Positions 29,351-38,933 of a stretch of 64,000 nt of DNA are shown piece after piece; the first letter of the stretch is position 1, and each line of letters opens with the position of its first letter. The notes under the pieces are model-generated. The model was given only the letters and a program-made list of their open reading frames with translations. It made no database searches and had not been told where the DNA came from. This stretch comes from Flavobacterium aestivum (GTDB lineage Bacteria; Bacteroidota; Bacteroidia; Flavobacteriales; Flavobacteriaceae), in the NCBI RefSeq assembly GCF_026870175.2, contig NZ_CP113977.2:2232001-2296000 (forward strand), read 5' to 3'. A program made the translations under genes and the position numbers.

Positions 29351-29819
29351 ATTTTTGCTATAAAATGAAAAAACGATTGTATAATTGATAATAATTAATT
29401 TTTGATACTTTGGAATTATTATATCTTTAAAATTTTTTTTGAAAAAACTTAAAATGATGTGTTTTTTGCAACAAAAATTGGGTTCTGCTTATTATTTTGA
29501 AGTATTATAACAAAATTGTCTTCAATTTTTAAATTTTTGTGTTCGTTTAATTTTTCCAATAGAGCTTTTTTAAATAGTGTAGTATAAAGATTACTATTTT
29601 GCTAGATTTTCACCTTCTATGTAAAAAACTATCGGTTTCCTTTCTATATTGGTGTTTAGAAGTCTTGGTTTTTATGATTGATACTGATTATCTGAGGTTT
29701 ATGATTATAAGTAATTGATTTTGGGCTTTTATTTTTTTTAAATCTTAGAATCAGGTGCATTTTTCTAAACGTGTTGTAAAATTATTTTAAAGTAATGCCC
29801 TGAATATTTAAAAAATAAA

Positions 29820-29849
29820 TTTCAGTTAAACTTAATTTTGCTACTTTTG
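29820..29849 (+). promoter_or_regulatory. sucC promoter
   Basis: TTTC (29820-29823), an 18-bp spacer and TACTTTTG (29842-29849) fit the Bacteroidetes consensus with one change in the -33 box. The ATG is 49 bp downstream of the -7 box. Confidence 0.65.
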
Positions 29850-29898
29850 TGCCACTTTTATTCTGAAATAGATTCAGAAACCAGACAAATTCTATATT

Positions 29899-31092
29899 AT
29901 GAACATACACGAATATCAAGGAAAAGAGATTTTAGCTAGCTACGGAGTTCGCATTCAACGCGGAATCGTTGCTAATAGCCCTGTAGAAGCAGTTACTGCT
30001 GCAAAACAATTAACTGAAGAAACTGGTACCAGTTGGTATGTGGTGAAAGCACAAATTCACGCTGGTGGACGCGGAAAAGGTGGTGGAGTTAAGCTTGCCA
30101 AAGGAATTGACAAAGTAGAAGGAGTTGCAAGCGAAATAATCGGAATGCAATTGGTAACACCACAAACTTCTGCTGAAGGTAAAAAAGTACACAAAGTTTT
30201 AATCGCTGAGGATGTTTATTATCCAGGTGAAAGTGAAACATCTGAGTTTTATGTTTCTGTATTATTGAATAGAGGAACTGGACGTAATATGATTATGTAT
30301 TCTACTGAAGGTGGAATGGATATCGAAGAAGTGGCTGAACACACTCCACATTTAATTTTTACTGAAGAGATTGATCCAGCTGTTGGATTACAAGGTTTTC
30401 AAGCAAGAAGAATTGCTTTTAACTTAGGTCTTTCAGGAAATGCTTTCAAAGAAATGGTTAAATTCATCGATTCATTATACAATGCTTACATTGGTTCTGA
30501 TGCTTCTATGTTTGAAATCAACCCAGTTTTGAAAACATCTGATGATAAAATTTTGGCTGTAGATGCTAAAGTAAATATCGACGATAACGCTTTATACAGA
30601 CAAAAGAAATATGCAGATATGCGTGATATTCGTGAGGAAAACCCAATCGAAGTTGAAGCTAAAGAAGTAGGATTAAACTATGTAGATCTTGACGGTACTG
30701 TAGGATGTATGGTAAACGGAGCTGGTCTTGCAATGGCTACTATGGATTTAATCAAGTATGCTGGTTTTGAGCCTGCAAACTTCCTTGACGTAGGAGGAAC
30801 TGCTGATGCAAAACGTGTTGAAACTGCTTTCCGTATTATCTTAAAAGATCCAAACGTAAAAGCTATTTTAATTAATATTTTTGGTGGTATCGTTCGTTGT
30901 GACCGTGTGGCACAAGGAGTTGTTGATGCTTACAAAAACATGGGTGATGCTATACAAGTGCCAATCATTGTTCGTTTACAAGGTACTAATGCAGCAATCG
31001 CTAAAGAATTAATTGATAATTCAGGAATGCCAATTTTATCTGCTGTTGAATTCCAAGAAGCAGCTGATCAAGTAAAAGCGGCTCTTTCTTAA
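29899..31092 (+). CDS. sucC: Succinyl-CoA synthetase (ADP-forming) subunit beta
   Basis: The TCA-cycle enzyme subunit that binds nucleotide and couples succinyl-CoA cleavage to ATP synthesis. The 397 residues begin MNIHEYQGKEILASYG and show the ATP-grasp features (VVKAQIHAGGRGKGGGVKLA, EINPVLKT), then the C-terminal ligase domain (DVGGTADAKRV, INIFGGIVRCD). The length is normal. sucD for the alpha subunit is not next to it; a terminator follows at once, so the partner is encoded elsewhere. Confidence 0.98.
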   Translation: MNIHEYQGKEILASYGVRIQRGIVANSPVEAVTAAKQLTEETGTSWYVVKAQIHAGGRGKGGGVKLAKGIDKVEGVASEIIGMQLVTPQTSAEGKKVHKVLIAEDVYYPGESETSEFYVSVLLNRGTGRNMIMYSTEGGMDIEEVAEHTPHLIFTEEIDPAVGLQGFQARRIAFNLGLSGNAFKEMVKFIDSLYNAYIGSDASMFEINPVLKTSDDKILAVDAKVNIDDNALYRQKKYADMRDIREENPIEVEAKEVGLNYVDLDGTVGCMVNGAGLAMATMDLIKYAGFEPANFLDVGGTADAKRVETAFRIILKDPNVKAILINIFGGIVRCDRVAQGVVDAYKNMGDAIQVPIIVRLQGTNAAIAKELIDNSGMPILSAVEFQEAADQVKAALS

Positions 31093-31115
31093 TTAGATAG
31101 AAGTTTATATATTAG

Positions 31116-31147
31116 AAAAACCTGAGTGAAAGCTCAGGTTTTTTTTT
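31116..31147 (+). terminator. sucC terminator
   Basis: A perfect 9-bp stem AAACCTGAG/CTCAGGTTT (31118-31126 with 31133-31141) with a 6-nt loop leads into nine T, 25 bp after the stop codon. Confidence 0.9.
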
Positions 31148-31310
31148 GTATATTAAAATCTTGTATTTGATCTAGATTGCTGTCCAGTAAATCATAAAAT
31201 TAAATGAAAGACTTGACAATACTGGCATGCATCTATTACCTTTACAGTTAGAAATAATGTGAAATTAGTAGAAACACTCTTCAGTGCGTCTCTAGTCAAT
31301 GAAATATACT

Positions 31311-32876
31311 ATGAAACTTCATATACAGAATAATTTTATAACAGAACTGCCTGCTGACCCAAACGAGACTAATATCCCGAGACAAGTACAGCAAGCCTGT
31401 TTTTCGTATGTAGAACCAAAAAAGCCATCAAATCCTTCTTTGATACATGCTTCGGAGGAAGTGGCTAATTCTTTAGGATTGTCTCAAGAGGATATTCTTT
31501 CTGTAGATTTTTTGAATGTTTTTTCAGGAAATACTATTTATCCAGAGACAAAACCATATGCCCTAAGTTATGCAGGACATCAATTTGGGAATTGGGCTGG
31601 GCAATTAGGAGATGGTCGTGCCATTAATCTAACCGAAGTTGTTCATGACAATATATTATATACACTACAATTAAAAGGAGCTGGGCCTACACCGTATTCG
31701 CGTACAGCCGATGGTTTTGCCGTATTGCGTTCTTCAATAAGAGAATACTTGTGCGCAGAGGCGATGTACTATTTGGGCGTTCCAACAACCCGTTCGCTTT
31801 CGCTAATGCTTTCCGGAGATCAGGTTTTAAGGGATATGTTATATAATGGAAATCCCGCTTATGAGAAAGGGGCGATTGTTTGTAGAGTGGCACCTTCGTT
31901 TATTCGTTTTGGTAATTTTGAATTGTTTGCTTCAAGAAAAGATCACACAACACTACAACTATTAGCTGATTATACCATTAAACATCATTTTCCTGAGATA
32001 AAAGCTGAGGGAGTAGAAAAATATCTGGCCTTTTTTCAAACTGTAGTCCAAACTACTCTTGATATGATTATTCATTGGCAACGGGTTGGCTTTGTACATG
32101 GAGTTATGAATACTGATAATATGTCTATTCATGGTATTACGATTGACTATGGACCTTACGGATGGTTAGAAGATTATGATTCGAACTGGACTCCCAATAC
32201 AACCGATATGCAGTATAAAAGATATCGATTTGGTAATCAACCACAGATCGCTTTGTGGAATTTATACCAATTGGCCAATGCGTTGTATCCTCTGATAAAT
32301 GAAGCCAAACCATTAGAAACAATTCTAGATGCGTTTAGTGTTGGTTATGAAAAGGAGTACTTGAATATGATGCAAAATAAACTCGGATTCATGACAAAAG
32401 TTGATACTGATGCAGTCTTGATCGAAAGTTTACTAGAGCTGTTACCATTGGTAGAAACCGATATGACTATTTTCTTTAGAAATTTAGGCAATGTTCAAAA
32501 AGCTGATACTCCAGTAATTGCTTTGGATAAAATTAAAGATGCATTCTATAACGAGAAAGATCTTGATGAAACTATTTTGGATAAATGGAACACATGGTTG
32601 GAGAGTTATAGAAATCGAATAAATGAAGAATCTTTTTCGGATGCCGAAAGGAAAGAAGAAATGAATAAAGTAAATCCGAAATATGTATTACGAAATTATA
32701 TGGCGCAATTAAGTATTGATGCTGCTGACAAAGGTGACTATTCTTTGATAAACGAATTGTATGAATTATTGAAGAAACCCTATGAAGAACAGCCAGATAG
32801 CCAAAAATGGTTTGCCAAAAGACCGGATTGGGCTAGGGATAAAGTAGGTTGTTCTATGTTAAGTTGTAGCTCTTAG
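31311..32876 (+). CDS. selO: SelO/YdiU family protein adenylyltransferase
   Basis: A pseudokinase-fold enzyme that transfers AMP from ATP to protein Ser, Thr or Tyr residues (AMPylation) in oxidative-stress settings. About 521 residues. The YdiU signatures are all here: SYAGHQFGNWAGQLGDGRA, LQLKGAGPTPYSRTADG, AVLRSSIREYL, GVMNTDNMSIHGITIDYGP and FGNQPQIALWNL. The extreme C-terminus is MLSCSS, where eukaryotic relatives carry selenocysteine; here it is Cys. ATG 31311 (MKLHIQNNF) is preferred; ATG 31299 would add four residues. It stands alone, separated from sucC by a terminator. Confidence 0.94.
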   Translation: MKLHIQNNFITELPADPNETNIPRQVQQACFSYVEPKKPSNPSLIHASEEVANSLGLSQEDILSVDFLNVFSGNTIYPETKPYALSYAGHQFGNWAGQLGDGRAINLTEVVHDNILYTLQLKGAGPTPYSRTADGFAVLRSSIREYLCAEAMYYLGVPTTRSLSLMLSGDQVLRDMLYNGNPAYEKGAIVCRVAPSFIRFGNFELFASRKDHTTLQLLADYTIKHHFPEIKAEGVEKYLAFFQTVVQTTLDMIIHWQRVGFVHGVMNTDNMSIHGITIDYGPYGWLEDYDSNWTPNTTDMQYKRYRFGNQPQIALWNLYQLANALYPLINEAKPLETILDAFSVGYEKEYLNMMQNKLGFMTKVDTDAVLIESLLELLPLVETDMTIFFRNLGNVQKADTPVIALDKIKDAFYNEKDLDETILDKWNTWLESYRNRINEESFSDAERKEEMNKVNPKYVLRNYMAQLSIDAADKGDYSLINELYELLKKPYEEQPDSQKWFAKRPDWARDKVGCSMLSCSS

Positions 32877-33102
32877 AGGTCATTTTTAAGCCAATGTTAT
32901 CAAAAAAAGGAATTGTATTTAAATAATCAAAAAAGCTTTTTTGTTGCTATTTTCTTAATGTTTTGAAGCTAAAATTTAAAAGTATTTATTTTTAATTTAT
33001 TTGTGTTAATGCGAATATAATGAGGTGAAAAACCTAATGTTTTTTGTGTTTTAAGAATTCATTAAGTGATTGATTTAATGTTTTTTATACGCTTGTTGTG
33101 AG

Positions 33103-33110
33103 TAATTTTG
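33103..33110 (+). promoter_or_regulatory. Candidate -7 box of the 33137 gene
   Basis: TAATTTTG matches TAnnTTTG, 26 bp before the ATG. A T run (33081-33086) sits where a -33 element is expected but lacks the G. Confidence 0.45.
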
Positions 33111-33136
33111 ACATGTAATCTTAAAACAAAAAAATC

Positions 33137-33475
33137 ATGAAAAAATTATTTTTATCTGCTATTGTTACTTTATTTGCAAGCTCAGTATTCGCTACAACTA
33201 TTAACGAAGAGCCTACATTGGTTTTATCTAAAACTACAAAAGAATTATCTCACTTACTAAATAAGTCTTACTCAGAAGATATTTTAGAAAAAGAGGAATT
33301 AGTTAAAGTAACTTTTACAGTTAATGAATTGCAACAACTTGTAGTATTGCAGGTGAATTCAAATAGTTCTGAGGTTCAATCGTATGTTAAGGATGCACTT
33401 AATTACAAAAAACTGTCTTCTAATGAATTAACGATTGGGAAGGATTATGTTTTTGAAGTAAGATTCAAAAACTAA
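33137..33475 (+). CDS. Small secreted protein with a TonB-C-terminus-like domain
   Basis: 112 residues. A signal peptide (MKKLFLSAIVTLFASSVFA) is followed by a helical segment and then an 80-residue beta-alpha-beta pattern (VKVTFTVNELQQLVVLQVNS, SYVKDALNYKKL, YVFEVRFKN). This resembles the fold of the C-terminal domain of TonB energy transducers, but the protein has no membrane anchor or proline linker, so it is not a TonB. I infer a small periplasmic protein of unknown role. A candidate promoter and a terminator bracket it as a single-gene unit. Confidence 0.7.
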   Translation: MKKLFLSAIVTLFASSVFATTINEEPTLVLSKTTKELSHLLNKSYSEDILEKEELVKVTFTVNELQQLVVLQVNSNSSEVQSYVKDALNYKKLSSNELTIGKDYVFEVRFKN

Positions 33476-33555
33476 TTATCGCAATACGAAAACAGATTTG
33501 CGCGCATGTTAGCTTAACGATTAGGGATGTATTTGGTATTTATAGAATATCAATC

Positions 33556-33587
33556 AAAGGAAGCCAAGAGGGTTTCCTTTGTTGTTT
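33556..33587 (+). terminator. Terminator of the 33137 gene
   Basis: AAAGGAAGCC pairs with GGTTTCCTTT (10 bp, one G-U pair) around a 5-nt loop and is followed by a T-rich tail. Confidence 0.65.
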
Positions 33588-33665
33588 ATAAAAGGTTGGG
33601 ATTCTCTTTAAAAAATCGATTTTGAGATAACATAGAGCTTTATAACTTCAATGATGTGATAGAAT

Positions 33666-36191
33666 TTAGGTTTCTTTTTTGGGCTTAATGTTTGATTTAA
33701 ATTCTAAATCGTCTTTTATTAAGTGAATATCATGTTGAGAAAACGGAATGACAATATTGTTTTGTTTTAATGTTTTGTCAATAGCCATTATCAATTCGCT
33801 TTTTACATCAAAATCATAGTCAAAATGCTTAATCCAATATTTCATGACTAAGTCAATCGAACTGTCTCCAAATTTGGTAAACCAAATTACTGGCATTGGT
33901 TTCATTAGCACATTTTTATTTTTTTCAAGGATTTCAAAAAGCAATTTTTTGGTCAATTCCAAGTCGGTTCCATAGGCTACCCCAAATCTGATTTCTGATC
34001 TGCGGTGGCTGCTTCCCAGAGTCCAATTGGTTAAATTTTGATTTAATAAATCACCGTTGGGAATCACTACGTCTGCACCGTCGTACGTGGTAACGACACT
34101 GCTTCTTATACCGATTGATTTCATTTTTCCGGATTGCGTGCCTACCTCGATGATATCGTCCAAATTCACTGGTTTTTCGAAGGCTATGATTAATCCGCTT
34201 ATTAGATTATTTACGAGGCTTTGCATACCAAAACCAATACCAACTCCCAATGCACTAATGATTAGGGTTATTTTATCCAAAGGGATTCCTGCCGATGCAA
34301 AAGCAACCAGAACTCCCAGAGTTACAATGGTGATTCGAGATAAAAACAGCCAACTTCCAAAACTTTTGTTTTTGTTTTTGCTTTTTATAATTTGATTATC
34401 AGAAGCTAAAAATGAAACTACTTTTGAGATGAAGCTGGACAATAAAATTACAAGGATGAATGTAACAATATTTTCAAATGTGAATGTGATGTTCCCTATA
34501 CTTCGAGGCTCTGATATGGAGTTTCTGAAAGGATCAATAATATTTTGAAAAGTAAAGGTGTTTCTCGTCATTAGCAAAAAACAAGAAACAAAAAGAATGA
34601 GATAAAGACCATTACTAAACTGATGGGGAATGCCATTTATGGGTTTCTTTGGTTTATCTTCATCAATGGTTTCCAAAATTTTGGAGACTAAATTAATTTC
34701 CTTAATAACAATTATCGTGTAATAGAGAGAGAAAACCACGATGATAATATAAACAGCTTTAGTCATTAAGAATTTGCCTAAATTATAATGGCCGTTTACC
34801 AAATAGTAGAATGAAAAAATTTGAAGAATAGCACCAGCAATAATATACCATAAATAAATCTTTCTTTGAAATTGGGCTCTGTTTATAAATGAATAAACAC
34901 CTATTGCAATACCTAAACTATTTATTGCCAAAATTAAAAAGGACTCTCCGGCAAAGTGAATCAGGATTATGATATCAAAAAAAGCTATTAAATTCAGCAG
35001 AAAAATTGCAATCCAGATTCTCCAGACAAATGTCCTAATCGAATGCCACATCATTATGGTCAATGAGATAGTAGATATAGTCCAGATTATAATAGAAAAA
35101 ATAAGCGGAGGCATTGGGAGTACAAATTGATATAGATTCAATATAACCAAAAGTGCAGCCGCTATTGGGCTGTTTAGTATATTGAGATCAATTATCATAT
35201 CTTTTTTATAGCCAAAATCAAGGAATTTTCTCTTTTGTAATTTAAAATATACCGCCGTGCCAATTATTAAAATCAGCATTATAATAATAGAATTTCTATT
35301 GTTTATCAAATAAAAATATAGGACTAGATAATTTGTTTTTATAGAAAAGCTTAAAGAGTCTCCAATCATTATTTTTTTGATATCAGGATAATCAAAAACA
35401 GGTACTTTTTTTATAAGCACTTGGTCTAGTTCTAATCTTCTGAGTCTGTCGTTTTCAATTATATCCGATTCAATTTTATATTTTAATTGATCTCCCATAA
35501 TTTCCAATGTTTCAATACTGTCTACAGCATTTTTTAACCTTTCGGAAATCAGATTAATGTTTGTATTCATCTTTTCTGATTGAATGCGGTAAATTTCCCG
35601 GGCTACGGAATCAGTTGGAACATAATATAGATTTTTTTCAGCAACCAATGAATCAATCTTTTCTTGTGTACGACTGAGTTGCTGATTTTCAATACTGATT
35701 TTTTTTAAGCGATTGTTGGAGCGTTTTAATAATTCGTCTAGTAATATAGATGTTGAGCTAAGATTTCGATCAGTCAAAGCCCTAAAATTCTTTTTGGCAA
35801 TTCCCTTAACGGCAAATTCTTCCCAATCTTTCAGTTGATAGATTTCTTCTGTAATGTCCTTGTAATCGAACCCTTTATTCAAAAGAAACTTCGCGTTTTG
35901 GATTTCAAATTCAATTAAATTGAAAATCTTATTTTGTTTTTGGACTTTTTGGTAGTTAATATATTTTTCCTGTCTCGCCTTCTTGTCATTTTCTGCTTTG
36001 CTTTCAAGTAAAACATGTGTGACTTTATCTTTAATTCCTAACTGTTTAGCAATAGAATCCAATTCGTTTTTTTGATTTTGGGAAGCAACTGTAAGAAAGG
36101 TGAGTAAAGCCCAAAAAACAAAAATTGATTTACAACTATTGCTTTTATTTTTTTTGGAGGTGTTTGTATGCTGAAACGTAAAATTTAACAT
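33666..36191 (-). CDS. Large MscS-family mechanosensitive channel
   Basis: 841 residues in the inner membrane. A signal or first hydrophobic segment (about 25-40) precedes a long charged, coiled-coil-prone periplasmic region (about 45-270). About ten transmembrane segments follow (about 290-620). The MscS pore helix and beta-domain come last: ITLIISALGVGIGFGMQSLVNNLISGLIIAFE, then KPVNLDDIIEVG and DVVIPNGDLLNQNLTNW. The overall plan matches the large MscK/YbdG-like class rather than compact MscS (about 280 residues). It probably releases solutes on hypo-osmotic shock. It is a single gene; the start ATG 36191 is the longest choice. Confidence 0.92.
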   Translation of the reverse strand: MLNFTFQHTNTSKKNKSNSCKSIFVFWALLTFLTVASQNQKNELDSIAKQLGIKDKVTHVLLESKAENDKKARQEKYINYQKVQKQNKIFNLIEFEIQNAKFLLNKGFDYKDITEEIYQLKDWEEFAVKGIAKKNFRALTDRNLSSTSILLDELLKRSNNRLKKISIENQQLSRTQEKIDSLVAEKNLYYVPTDSVAREIYRIQSEKMNTNINLISERLKNAVDSIETLEIMGDQLKYKIESDIIENDRLRRLELDQVLIKKVPVFDYPDIKKIMIGDSLSFSIKTNYLVLYFYLINNRNSIIIMLILIIGTAVYFKLQKRKFLDFGYKKDMIIDLNILNSPIAAALLVILNLYQFVLPMPPLIFSIIIWTISTISLTIMMWHSIRTFVWRIWIAIFLLNLIAFFDIIILIHFAGESFLILAINSLGIAIGVYSFINRAQFQRKIYLWYIIAGAILQIFSFYYLVNGHYNLGKFLMTKAVYIIIVVFSLYYTIIVIKEINLVSKILETIDEDKPKKPINGIPHQFSNGLYLILFVSCFLLMTRNTFTFQNIIDPFRNSISEPRSIGNITFTFENIVTFILVILLSSFISKVVSFLASDNQIIKSKNKNKSFGSWLFLSRITIVTLGVLVAFASAGIPLDKITLIISALGVGIGFGMQSLVNNLISGLIIAFEKPVNLDDIIEVGTQSGKMKSIGIRSSVVTTYDGADVVIPNGDLLNQNLTNWTLGSSHRRSEIRFGVAYGTDLELTKKLLFEILEKNKNVLMKPMPVIWFTKFGDSSIDLVMKYWIKHFDYDFDVKSELIMAIDKTLKQNNIVIPFSQHDIHLIKDDLEFKSNIKPKKET

Positions 36192-36553
36192 GAGGCGAGT
36201 ATATTTTATATGTTATTTTTTCTGTTAGCTTTTGGATAAACGAATTGTCAGAATTAAGAAATCGGGTATATAGCGTTTATTCTTCTTTTATGGAACCTGA
36301 AAAAAAATAAGTTTTATTCGATCAAGGTAACTTTCATACTATTTTATTAAGAGGTTAATAGATGGGTCTATGTCAAATTTAACAAAAAATATTAGTTTCT
36401 GATATATGTGTTTGAAAAAGAGTTTGTTATTAAATGCCGTGAAATGATGTTAATTTGGGGCATAAAAAAAGCCTGAACTTTCATTCAGGCTTTTTAATCT
36501 TTGTTTTTTATTTCTTGACTTGGACAGTATTTAGAAATTATAAAACCTAAGTT
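36192..36553. other. Intergenic region between the MscS gene and the DUF1456 gene
   Basis: This 362-bp stretch has no gene. It contains the terminator of the DUF1456 gene (36462-36497); the rest should include the MscS gene promoter, which I could not identify. Confidence 0.6.
36462..36497 (-). terminator. Terminator of the DUF1456 gene
   Basis: AAAAAGCCTGAA pairs with TTCAGGCTTTTT, and the minus strand continues into seven T. It lies about 60 bp after the stop codon. Confidence 0.85.
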
Positions 36554-37009
36554 TTATGATTTTTTGTTTTTGCCAAAATTATATTTTACTTTCTCAACAA
36601 CAGGTGTTTTTCCATTGCCTTTTGGAAATTTCTTTTTAGCAGTTGTACCAGATTTAGTTGGTGCTTGATCGGCTCTAGATTTTTCTGCGTCCTTTGGTTT
36701 TGGTTTGAATTCGGTTCTTTTAGAATTTCCATCTTTTGACGGAATTTGAGCTTTGTGTTTGGCAAGAACTTCATTCGGGTTTTTTGGGTTTTCTTTGGTT
36801 CCTCTTAAGTGAATTACCAATCCGTTTAGGAAGTTACGTAAAACCTGATCTCCACAAGACATGAAGTTTTCATGTTTTTCATCACGGAAAAAAGCTCCTA
36901 ATTCTGATTTAGAAATTCTAAAATCTACCAATTCCAGAATCTCTACTATTTGGTCATCACGTAGCATTAAGGCTACTCGAAGTTTTTTGAATATATCGTT
37001 ATTTGTCAT
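36554..37009 (-). CDS. DUF1456 (YehS-type) protein with basic tail
   Basis: 151 residues. Two DUF1456 helical repeats are visible (NNDIFKKLRVALMLRDDQIVEILEL at 3-27 and CGDQVLRNFLNGLVIHLRG at about 52-70). They are followed by a 75-residue, very lysine-rich, low-complexity tail ending VKYNFGKNKKS. The domain is conserved in many bacteria but without an assigned function; the basic tail suggests nucleic acid or ribosome contact, which is only an inference. A -7 box TATCTTTG lies at 37037-37030. Confidence 0.87.
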   Translation of the reverse strand: MTNNDIFKKLRVALMLRDDQIVEILELVDFRISKSELGAFFRDEKHENFMSCGDQVLRNFLNGLVIHLRGTKENPKNPNEVLAKHKAQIPSKDGNSKRTEFKPKPKDAEKSRADQAPTKSGTTAKKKFPKGNGKTPVVEKVKYNFGKNKKS

Positions 37010-37029
37010 TTCTTAACTATTTTAGAGTG

Positions 37030-37037
37030 CAAAGATA
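37030..37037 (-). promoter_or_regulatory. Candidate -7 box of the DUF1456 gene
   Basis: On the minus strand TATCTTTG matches TAnnTTTG, 20 bp before the ATG at 37009. No clear -33 box was found. Confidence 0.45.
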
Positions 37038-37237
37038 CATATTTAGAAAATGAATTTATGGTTATTGTTTTAGGGGATTCATTTTTAAAAGTTGAGCTAA
37101 TCCATCAGTACATTTTTAATATAACGGGTAATTATTTGAAATTAGATTTAAATTCAATTATTTTTGGATAATGAAAAGAAGTTCTATTCGTTAAAAAAGT
37201 TTCACACTAAAAAATACCCCAAAGATTATTACTGATT

Positions 37238-38749
37238 ATGAAGAAAATCACATTAAGTTTCGTTCTTTTTTTTGGTTTAATGTACGTACAGGCTCAGACG
37301 GGTCATGAAATCAAGATTAATTTAAAAAACTGTAAAGATACCGTAGCCTATTTGGCATTTTATCAATTTGATAAATTGTATATTTCTGATACTTGTAAAA
37401 AAGTGGTTAACGGAAACATTGTTTTTAAAGGAAAGAAAAATTTAGACAAAGGAGTTTATTTTTTGCTCAGTCAGGCAAAAGGCAACTATTTTGATTTTAT
37501 CATAGATGAGCAATCTCAAAAGCAAGAAATTAATTCGGATAAATCTAGTTTATTGGAGAATTTGAAAGCGGTTAACTCCAAGCAAAATGAAAGTTTCTTT
37601 AATTACATTCGTTTTGTGACTGCTAAAAACAAAGAATTTGATGGTTTTAGAAAAGGCATTAAAGAACAGAAAAAAGCAGATTCTACAGCACTTCTATCTA
37701 AAGAATACAAAGTTTTGAATGAAGCTATTCTGAAAAATGATTTAAATACTATTGCCCAAAACAAAGGAACTTATCTTGCTGAAATTCTGAATTTGAAAAC
37801 CGATAGAGAGGCCAAGGATGTTCCAAAAGCGTCAAATGGCAGACCCGATAGTATCTTTGCGTATAATTATTATAAAAACCATTTTTGGGATGGAGTCAAT
37901 TTTCAGGATGATGCTATGTTACGCAACCCATTTTTTACCAATAAAATAAATCAATATTTTAATTCGGTTGTGATGCAACACCCGGATTCAATTTGTGTGG
38001 AGATTGATCGTATGATGCTAAAAACGAAACAAGGCACCAAAATGAATATGCTTTTATTGGCCTATTTTACCCAAACTTACGAGATCCCAAAAATCATGGG
38101 AATGGACAAAGTATTTGTCTATATGGTTAATAATTATTTTAAAACAGGAAAAGCCAAGGGTATTTATGACGATAGTGTGATAGATATCATAATCAAGAGA
38201 GGCGATGTTTTGGCACCACTGCAACTCGGGAAAACAGCTCCGGAACTCTATATGATAGATATCCCAGGTCATGATAAAATTGCACATTTGGGCTTTGATA
38301 CTGCTAAGACCAGTGAAGAAATAACTAAAATTTATTATGACAATAAAGCAGAAATAGAAAAATCCTATGTGACTTTGTCTAGCGTAAAAGCGGATTATCT
38401 GATACTTCTTTTTTGGGATGTAGACTGCGGTCATTGCCAAAAAGAAGTGCCTAAAATTCTAGAATTATATCATGAGTTATTAAAAGAGAAGAAAGACGTC
38501 AAAGTTTTTGGGGTTTATACCCAAAGTGAATTTGATAAATACAAGAAATATATCGCTGACAATAAAATAGATTGGATGAATGTTTATGATGGAGTCCATA
38601 TCAATAATCTCAAAGAAAAATACGATGTGGTGACTACTCCTGTAATGTATATTTTAGATAAAGATAAAGTCATCAAAGCTAAAGGAATTGGTTCCGATGC
38701 TATAAGAAGTATCATTACCCAAATGGAAAAAGAATATTCCAAAAAATAA
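37238..38749 (+). CDS. TlpA-like thioredoxin-domain protein (DUF4369/DUF5106 type)
   Basis: 503 residues, exported (signal peptide MKKITLSFVLFFGLMYVQAQ). The N-terminal 110 residues form a DUF4369-like beta-domain, the middle (about 120-330) is helical and fits DUF5106, and the C-terminal 150 residues are a thioredoxin fold with the redox motif CGHC in FWDVDCGHCQKEVPK and a cis-Pro region VVTTPVMYI. It is probably a periplasmic or outer-membrane thiol oxidoreductase. The neighbours give no pathway hint. A strong bidirectional terminator separates it from the convergent esterase gene. Confidence 0.88.
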   Translation: MKKITLSFVLFFGLMYVQAQTGHEIKINLKNCKDTVAYLAFYQFDKLYISDTCKKVVNGNIVFKGKKNLDKGVYFLLSQAKGNYFDFIIDEQSQKQEINSDKSSLLENLKAVNSKQNESFFNYIRFVTAKNKEFDGFRKGIKEQKKADSTALLSKEYKVLNEAILKNDLNTIAQNKGTYLAEILNLKTDREAKDVPKASNGRPDSIFAYNYYKNHFWDGVNFQDDAMLRNPFFTNKINQYFNSVVMQHPDSICVEIDRMMLKTKQGTKMNMLLLAYFTQTYEIPKIMGMDKVFVYMVNNYFKTGKAKGIYDDSVIDIIIKRGDVLAPLQLGKTAPELYMIDIPGHDKIAHLGFDTAKTSEEITKIYYDNKAEIEKSYVTLSSVKADYLILLFWDVDCGHCQKEVPKILELYHELLKEKKDVKVFGVYTQSEFDKYKKYIADNKIDWMNVYDGVHINNLKEKYDVVTTPVMYILDKDKVIKAKGIGSDAIRSIITQMEKEYSKK

Positions 38750-38817
38750 AATACTTTTGTTACATATTATTGAGGATGACAAAGTTGATAAATGTCAGAC
38801 TAAAATAAGTGCATTTT

Positions 38818-38875
38818 AAACCGCAAATTCACAAATTTTTTATCTATTAGTTTAAAATTTGTGAATTTGCGGTTT
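38818..38875. terminator. Bidirectional terminator with a 22-bp perfect stem
   Basis: 38818-38839 and 38854-38875 are exact reverse complements with a 14-nt loop. The stem ends in AAA/TTT runs on both sides and lies between the convergent stops at 38749 and 38934. Confidence 0.82.
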
Positions 38876-38933
38876 TAAAAAATATTAAATTATTTGCTTA
38901 AAGTAGAGAGTATTAGGTTTTTATTAAAAGCTG

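Larger units (their letters stand above)
29281..29898. other. Long divergent intergenic region between gltB and sucC
   Basis: This 618-bp AT-rich stretch has no gene. It carries a gltB -7 box (29299-29306, minus), a small palindrome (29333-29350) and the sucC promoter (29820-29849). Between 29351 and 29815 I see no structure beyond homopolymer runs. Confidence 0.65.

Noticed and set aside
32170..32190. GATTCGAAC, which resembles the reverse complement of a tRNA T-loop
   Set aside because: It lies in frame inside the selO gene and no cloverleaf can be drawn around it.
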